Source: Spirochaetaceae bacterium (GTDB lineage: Bacteria > Spirochaetota > Spirochaetia > Treponematales > Breznakiellaceae). Taken from it: 9,888 nt of DNA. Position 1 is the stretch's first letter. Each line of letters starts with the position of its first letter. Below the pieces are notes generated by a model. The model searched no databases and was not told where the DNA came from. It was given only the letters and a program-made list of their open reading frames with translations. Below, piece by piece: positions 6,349-9,888 of this stretch. The position numbers and the translations under genes were made by a program. The stretch covers positions 1 to 9,888 of the forward strand of contig JAITNZ010000221.1 of assembly GCA_031290205.1 (NCBI GenBank). Direction: 5' to 3'.

Positions 6349-7509
6349 ATGATAGACGCGTCTCTTGTTCACTGTAAAGAGTACGAAATTAACGATAAGA
6401 ATGAAAGGATTGTCATAGCCGAAGCGCCGGCGCGGCTCAATCTTTTGGGGGAATTTGGGCAGTATAGCTCTGGGATTGTCCTTGCCTGCGCGGTAAACCG
6501 TTCGCTTAAAGTCGCCGTCAGCGCCCGAAAAGACAATTCCCTGCGGTTTTTTACTGCGGAGACCCTCGAACACAAGCGGGTAACGATTTTCAACACCGCT
6601 TACAAGCGGGAAGACCGCTGGGCGAATCATGTAAAACTCGCCGTTCATCTCTTTGCCAAGAAAGGCTTCGCGCCGCATGGGATGAATTTTACTATTACGG
6701 GGAATATTCCGCAAAACATCGGGTTTGCGTCCTCTTCCGCCGTCGAAGTTGCCGCCGCGCTTGCCCTTAGGCGATTTTACAACGCGCAAGTAAGCGATAA
6801 AGAGTTGATAGCGAGCCTCAACGAACACCACAAGGAATTTTACGAAAACGAAGACAAACTCAGCGATTTTCTGGTTATGATGAATGCGCGAAAAGACAGC
6901 TTTCTATTAATCAACGAAGCTGCCCGCAGCATCACAAAAATCAAGACGCCTTTCCCCAAATATAAAATCCTCGTGCTCGATTCGCGGGTGCCATTTTTTA
7001 GCGCACAGGATGAATTGCGCATCAGGCGCGATGACCTTGAGCGGGGCTTCGCCCTCCTTTCGAAAAAGCATAAAGCGCAGAGTTTTAAGGATTTTATCGG
7101 CGCGAACATGTCCGAGCTGCTGGCAGGCATCGAGGACGAAGTCCGCCGCCGCAGCTTGCATGTCATTCAAGAACTCGAACGAATGAGCGCCCTCGAACCA
7201 GCATTACAAGAAGGCGACCTCGCGACAATCAGCGCCGGCATATTTCATTCGCACGAAGGACTCCGCGACCTCTACGAAGTATCCTGTCCCGAAATCGACT
7301 GGCTTGTAAAGCGCGCACAGGAAACCGAGGGCGTACTCGGCGCGCGGCTCACAGGCAACGGCTTCGGCGGCTGCGTTTATGTGATCATTCAACCCGACAA
7401 AATGCAAGCTTATCTAGACAAAATGGAAGATTACGAGCGCATTTTCGGCTTTCATCCCAATATATACGAACTTACGCCCTCACCGGCAGCCAAAGTCGTT
7501 CAAAAATGA
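6349..7509 (+). CDS. Divergent galactokinase-like GHMP-family sugar kinase
   Basis: The 386-residue length and all three GHMP motifs fit the galactokinase family. Motif 1 is APARLNLLGEFGQY (26-39), motif 2, the ATP phosphate loop, is NIPQNIGFASSSA (119-131), and motif 3 is GARLTGNGFGGC (331-342). The catalytic Asp is probably Asp173, placed by counting back from FLLIN. Arg29 and Glu35 of motif 1 are kept, but the galactokinase GEHTDY is GEFGQY here: the His and Asp that contact the sugar are Phe36 and Gln38. ATP binding should therefore be intact while the sugar may not be galactose. The Shine-Dalgarno AAGAGGA ends 4 nt before ATG. The amidohydrolase follows after 18 nt, so co-transcription is likely. 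No galT, galE or transporter is nearby, which also argues against a standard galactose pathway. It could be a kinase for another hexose or amino sugar. Confidence 0.87.
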   Translation: MIDASLVHCKEYEINDKNERIVIAEAPARLNLLGEFGQYSSGIVLACAVNRSLKVAVSARKDNSLRFFTAETLEHKRVTIFNTAYKREDRWANHVKLAVHLFAKKGFAPHGMNFTITGNIPQNIGFASSSAVEVAAALALRRFYNAQVSDKELIASLNEHHKEFYENEDKLSDFLVMMNARKDSFLLINEAARSITKIKTPFPKYKILVLDSRVPFFSAQDELRIRRDDLERGFALLSKKHKAQSFKDFIGANMSELLAGIEDEVRRRSLHVIQELERMSALEPALQEGDLATISAGIFHSHEGLRDLYEVSCPEIDWLVKRAQETEGVLGARLTGNGFGGCVYVIIQPDKMQAYLDKMEDYERIFGFHPNIYELTPSPAAKVVQK

Positions 7510-7527
7510 CGCGGAAAGCCGGAAATC

Positions 7528-8730
7528 ATGCAAACAGATAGCCTGCAAGCGCGTTTAATCGGGATATTCCAGCACCTTCACCGCCATCCAGAACTAAGCG
7601 GCGAGGAGCGGGAGACCACCGCCCATATCCGCAGCATCCTCAGCGCCGCCGACATAGAGATACTCGATTCTGATTTAGCAACAGGCTTGGTAGCAAGAAT
7701 AAAGGGGAAGGGGGGAGCCCCCCCCGGTAGCGAGGCATCTCGCGACCCATTAGTGGGGCAGCAAAAAATCCCATTAGTGGGGGGAGGAAAAAAAGTGGCG
7801 TTGCGGGCGGATATTGATGCGCTTAAAATAAGCGAGGAGAGCGGGCTTGGCTATACGTCAGAAAACCCCGGCGTGATGCATGCCTGCGGGCATGATTTTC
7901 ATACCACTGCGCTTATCGGCGCCGCCCTTGAATTGCAGGAGCGGCGTGCAGAGTTTGCAGGCGAAGTCCTCTGCATCTTCCAGCCGTCGGAGGAAACCGT
8001 AGGCGGCGCACTCAGTGTGCTCAACACCGGCTTACTCGACGAAGTGGACGAAATCTACGGGCAGCACTGCGCGCCAAACTATCCAAGCGGCGCCGTAGCC
8101 GTCTGCGCCGGCGGAACCTTCGCCGCCTCAATCGAATTTAAAATCCGCATCGAGGGTAGGGGGGGGCACGCCGCCCTGCCGCAAAACGCGCTCGACCCCA
8201 TAGTCGCCGCCGCCGCCCTCATCACACTTGCTCAGAGCATAGTCAGCCGGAACACCGACCCCTTCGACCAGATAGTGCTCGGCTTTTCCCACATCCAGGC
8301 AGGCAGCACATGGAATGTAATACCCGACGATGCCTTCCTCGAAGGCACCATCCGCGCCCTTGCCGAAGAAAAAGCAGCGGGGACGGTAGCGCGGCTTGCT
8401 GAAATCTGCAAAGGCATTGAAATAACGCACGGTGTTTCGATTGCTTTTGACTGGCAATTTGACGCGCTCCCCACCAACAATGACCCTGCGTTAACCGAAT
8501 TCGTCGCGGCAACGGCAACAAAACTGGGGCTTCCCGTCGTCCGCTACACCCCCACGATGATGGGCGAAGATTTTGGCTATTACCAAAAACAGATCTCCGG
8601 CGTATTTTACAATTTCGGCGTCGGCTGCCCGCAGGGGCTGCACAGCCCAAAGTTCATCGCCAACACCGAGTATCTGGCAGCCTCCGCGCGGCTTTTAGCG
8701 GAAATAGCGGTGGGAGCGTTGGGGGTATGA
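7528..8730 (+). CDS. M20D-family metallopeptidase / amidohydrolase (N-acyl amino acid hydrolase type)
   Basis: The 400-residue protein fits the M20D hydrolases that remove acyl groups from amino acids or similar compounds (hippurate, N-acetyl-diaminopimelate, indole-acetyl-amino acids). Visible landmarks are HRHPELSGEE near the N-terminus, ALRADIDAL (91-99), HACGHDFH with metal ligands Cys120 and His122, the Glu pair 155-156 in FQPSEET, His180 in YGQHCAP, the dimerisation-domain GRGGHAALPQ (210-219), and His372 in LHSPKF. All expected metal ligands are present, so it should be active and cytosolic. Between ARIKGKGG and GKKVALRADID, where relatives have a few residues, about 22 extra residues are encoded by a hairpin-rich repeat (7717-7782). 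The start is ATG 7528, 18 nt after the kinase stop, with only a weak GGAAA site; operon partner of the kinase. The exact substrate is unknown. Confidence 0.92.
   Translation: MQTDSLQARLIGIFQHLHRHPELSGEERETTAHIRSILSAADIEILDSDLATGLVARIKGKGGAPPGSEASRDPLVGQQKIPLVGGGKKVALRADIDALKISEESGLGYTSENPGVMHACGHDFHTTALIGAALELQERRAEFAGEVLCIFQPSEETVGGALSVLNTGLLDEVDEIYGQHCAPNYPSGAVAVCAGGTFAASIEFKIRIEGRGGHAALPQNALDPIVAAAALITLAQSIVSRNTDPFDQIVLGFSHIQAGSTWNVIPDDAFLEGTIRALAEEKAAGTVARLAEICKGIEITHGVSIAFDWQFDALPTNNDPALTEFVAATATKLGLPVVRYTPTMMGEDFGYYQKQISGVFYNFGVGCPQGLHSPKFIANTEYLAASARLLAEIAVGALGV
7717..7782 (+). repeat. In-frame palindromic repeat insertion inside the amidohydrolase gene
   Basis: This 66-nt segment (22 codons) interrupts a conserved region of the M20D protein without breaking the frame. 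It contains GCGAG-GCAT-CTCGC (7730-7743), two exact copies of CCCATTAGTGGGG (7746-7758 and 7770-7782, 24-nt period, each a small CCCA/TGGG hairpin), and at its left edge a G6-AG-C8 dyad (7710-7725). The encoded residues, APPGSEASRDPLVGQ and on, look unlike M20 sequence. It is probably a mobile or expanding repeat placed on the protein surface. Confidence 0.65.
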
Positions 8731-8731
8731 A

Positions 8732-8819
8732 GAAGGGGGATGGGAATGCTACTTGGAATATGCTGATACTTCGGAGTAAAACCCTATCCCCATTCCCCCA
8801 TTCCCCATCTCCCCTCTTC
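8732..8819. repeat. Imperfect purine/pyrimidine inverted repeat in the spacer before the zinc-ribbon gene
   Basis: GAAGGGGGATGGGAATG (8732-8748), directly after the amidohydrolase stop, is roughly complementary to the pyrimidine-rich 8799-8819. The right side is itself a string of ATTCCCC-like units. A related purine run, GGGGATAGGG, follows the zinc-ribbon gene at 9118-9127 and is the exact complement of CCCTATCCCC at 8782-8791. The hairpin could attenuate transcription into the zinc-ribbon gene. Confidence 0.5.
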
Positions 8820-8821
8820 CT

Positions 8822-9115
8822 ATGACAAAAAAAGCACGCTTTATATGCGACAACTGCGGCATCGAAGTGGGCGCTTCCGAGAAGCGGTGTCCGAAATGCG
8901 GGCGGTATTTTTCTTCGGTGCGCTGCCCCAAGTGCGGTTTTGCCGGTGAAGAAGCAAGCTTTACCAACGGCTGCCCAAGCTGCGGCTATTCGGCAGCCCC
9001 GCCACGCGGCGCCGCCAAGCCGCCGCCCCAGAAGGAAGAGCTCCCCTTATGGGTCTATGCCCTCGTGATAAGCGGCATGATTCTGGCACTTGTGTTGTTG
9101 CTGTTCAATAATTGA
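8822..9115 (+). CDS. Small double zinc-ribbon protein with C-terminal membrane anchor
   Basis: The 97-residue protein has eight cysteines in four CxxC knuckles: Cys9/12 (CDNC) with 23/26 (CPKC), and 35/38 (CPKC) with 51/54 (CPSC), enough for two zinc ribbons of the rubredoxin-like kind. A Pro/Lys-rich linker (about 59-73) leads to one membrane helix (about 75-95), ending with FNN. It should be tail-anchored with the ribbons in the cytosol. Such proteins are widespread and mostly uncharacterised, so I give no function. ATG 8822 is the only start in frame after the stop at 8777, yet it is preceded by a pyrimidine tract and no Shine-Dalgarno, which is odd. It lies 91 nt after the amidohydrolase on the same strand and may belong to the same transcript. 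Confidence 0.82.
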   Translation: MTKKARFICDNCGIEVGASEKRCPKCGRYFSSVRCPKCGFAGEEASFTNGCPSCGYSAAPPRGAAKPPPQKEELPLWVYALVISGMILALVLLLFNN

Positions 9116-9205
9116 TGGGGGATAGGGGATGGATAAGAGGCGCCTTTTGATAAGTCGGCGGGTTTTGAACTCGAGATAGGAAGCAGGGTTTGAGGAATGA
9201 GGATA

Positions 9206-9597
9206 TAGCAGCCTGTTGGACTTCCCCCCCCCCTGTGCCAAACGAACTCACCGGAAAACGCCGATGCTGTTTCCGGTAGATATGAGGAACTGGCTACCGG
9301 AGAATCATGAAGAAACGGTAAAAGCGGTTGAGACAAGAGCGTGTAAGCGAGGAAGGTGAAACGGTGAAAGAGAGACCCGAGGTATATTGCGCGGTAGGGA
9401 AACGCCGCATCATCCCGGAATGGAAGCCCTCGAGCAGAAAGCAGAACCGGAGGCGGCGTCTGCGGATGCGACAGAGAAAGAGAATATTGAGTAGCGGCTG
9501 AAGACAGCGAACCAGAATGAAGAACAAATCCCCCGATTTTGTCCGGTATCTTTCACGCTATCAGGATTTTTTCCAGATGAAGAGCGACAGGCTGCTA
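9206..9597. mobile_element. Relic of an insertion-sequence-like element bounded by inverted TAGCAGCCTGT motifs
   Basis: TAGCAGCCTGT occurs at 9206-9216 on the plus strand and inverted at 9587-9597; extending inward, about 16 of 20 positions agree. The 392-nt interval holds a transposase-like fragment with stops and frameshifts. No target-site duplication is visible. At about 0.4 kb it is far shorter than a working element, so it is a decayed or internally deleted copy, if the interpretation is right. Confidence 0.4.
9264..9359 (+). pseudogene. Transposase N-terminal fragment (IS1182/IS4-like)
   Basis: The frame reads MLFPVDMRNWLPENHEE and stops after 31 codons. It resembles the 'LLPPdLRdWLPEDHLa' start of IS1182-type transposases, which normally continue for more than 400 residues. 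After the motif the resemblance stops, which suggests a deletion. Downstream, another frame contains MEALEQKAEPEAASADATEK, then a stop, in a composition like the charged middle linker of such transposases. There is no ribosome site. Recognition rests on one short motif recalled from the family, so it is tentative. Confidence 0.38.
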
Positions 9598-9715
9598 GGC
9601 GTGCATGTCAATAGCGGCTCATTCACAGGCAGCAATTACGAATTCGAAAATTAACCACGAACGGCACGAACACATCGCACCTACGCGGGCGACCGCATTA
9701 AGAATTTGTCCACAG

Positions 9716-9796
9716 GGGGAAGGCTTTCTCGGTCGGCGAGCACAAGCGCGGACGCGCCAGTGCTCGCCACCATGCTCCTAACCACGCACTTTGCCG
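9716..9796 (+). repeat. Diverged interspersed repeat, right copy
   Basis: This aligns with the minus strand of 59-140 over its whole length, from GGGGAAGGC to CTTTGCCG. It includes a strong hairpin at 9735-9768: a 9-bp stem GGCGAGCAC/GTGCTCGCC, a 2x2 internal loop, GCGC/GCGC and a GGAC loop. Compared with the left copy, substitutions here favour the hairpin. The plus-strand frame (GEGFLGRRAQAR) parallels the left copy's minus-strand frame (GEGNLRYAAQAL), as expected for homologous DNA. Confidence 0.55.
9735..9768. repeat. Strong 34-nt hairpin in the right repeat copy
   Basis: The structure is GGCGAGCAC, AA, GCGC, GGAC, GCGC, CA, GTGCTCGCC: 13 Watson-Crick pairs interrupted by one AA/CA internal loop. 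No T-run follows on either strand. Confidence 0.75.
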
Positions 9797-9888
9797 TCGG
9801 CGCCCTTGCTCGTTGCGAGCCTCCGTATCTGTGTTAAACAGTAAGGTGCGCGGTAACGCCGCCACAGGCGGTCTAAGCCTTGCCTTTA

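Larger units (their letters stand above)
9598..9888. other. Non-coding right edge of the window
   Basis: I see no gene here. It contains the right copy of the interspersed repeat (9716-9796), a strong hairpin within it (9735-9768), a small hairpin GCTCG-TTG-CGAGC near 9808-9820, and ACAGTAAGGTGCGCGGTA (9838-9855), which resembles ACAGTAAAGATGCGCGGGTA at 58-77 in the same orientation. Confidence 0.5.

Noticed and set aside
5963..6352. A 129-codon plus-strand open frame
   Set aside because: It is antisense to the SRP RNA and its promoter and ends on the kinase start region; no ribosome site.
9294..9527. A 77-codon minus-strand open frame over the IS-like relic
   Set aside because: No ribosome site and an unnatural Arg/Phe-rich composition antisense to the transposase-like fragment.
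9517..9654. A 45-codon plus-strand open frame beginning MKNKSPDFVR
   Set aside because: No ribosome site, it spans the right inverted motif of the IS-like relic, and it matches no family I recognise; chance or a fragment is more likely.
9716..9888. A tRNA or other stable RNA gene at the right edge
   Set aside because: The hairpin is strong, but no cloverleaf, TTCRA T-loop or CCA end could be found.

Overview
The window looks like a chromosomal segment of a spirochaete, most plausibly a Treponema of the insect-gut type. This is an inference from the gene set (a CHASE2 protein with a cyclase-like domain, a coiled-coil PD-(D/E)XK protein, a membrane PAP2 protein, a short SRP RNA) and from the many GC-rich hairpin repeats in otherwise mid-GC DNA. 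No rRNA, tRNA, CRISPR array, intact transposase or phage gene was seen.

Layout. 1-218: a fragment of open reading frame on the minus strand lies over a diverged interspersed repeat. 219-974 (-): a coiled-coil protein with a PD-(D/E)XK-like C-terminal domain, whose coiled coil is built of 21-bp and 33-bp tandem repeats. 1121-3469 (+): a membrane CHASE2 protein with a degenerate nucleotide-cyclase domain. 3633-4433 (+): a NarL/FixJ-type response regulator with its own strong sigma70-like promoter. A textbook terminator (4543-4583) separates it from a convergent membrane PAP2 phosphatase-like gene (4588-5448, -). 5449-6083 is non-coding and full of hairpins and inverted repeats. 6084-6191 (-) is the 4.5S SRP RNA gene with a clear promoter. 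Divergent from it is a probable operon: a galactokinase-like GHMP kinase (6349-7509), an M20D amidohydrolase (7528-8730) and, after a 91-nt gap, a small tail-anchored double zinc-ribbon protein (8822-9115). 9116-9888 holds an IS-like relic and a second copy, inverted, of the repeat found at the left end.

How the genes fit together. Most are independent housekeeping or signalling units. The one close pair is the sugar-kinase-like gene and the deacylase, 18 nt apart, which could act on one salvage substrate; that is only an inference. Three proteins keep their folds but lack canonical residues: the cyclase domain lacks both metal-binding Asp, the kinase lacks the usual galactose-contacting His and Asp, and the PAP2 protein lacks two conserved Arg.

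The most unusual DNA feature is an in-frame, hairpin-rich insertion of about 66 bp inside the M20D gene, which resembles the palindromic elements known to invade Rickettsia genes. I found no clear new multi-gene system. The repeat families (ends of the window, the TAGCAGCC motif, the hairpin cluster near the SRP RNA, and the intragenic element) are the main novelty candidates.
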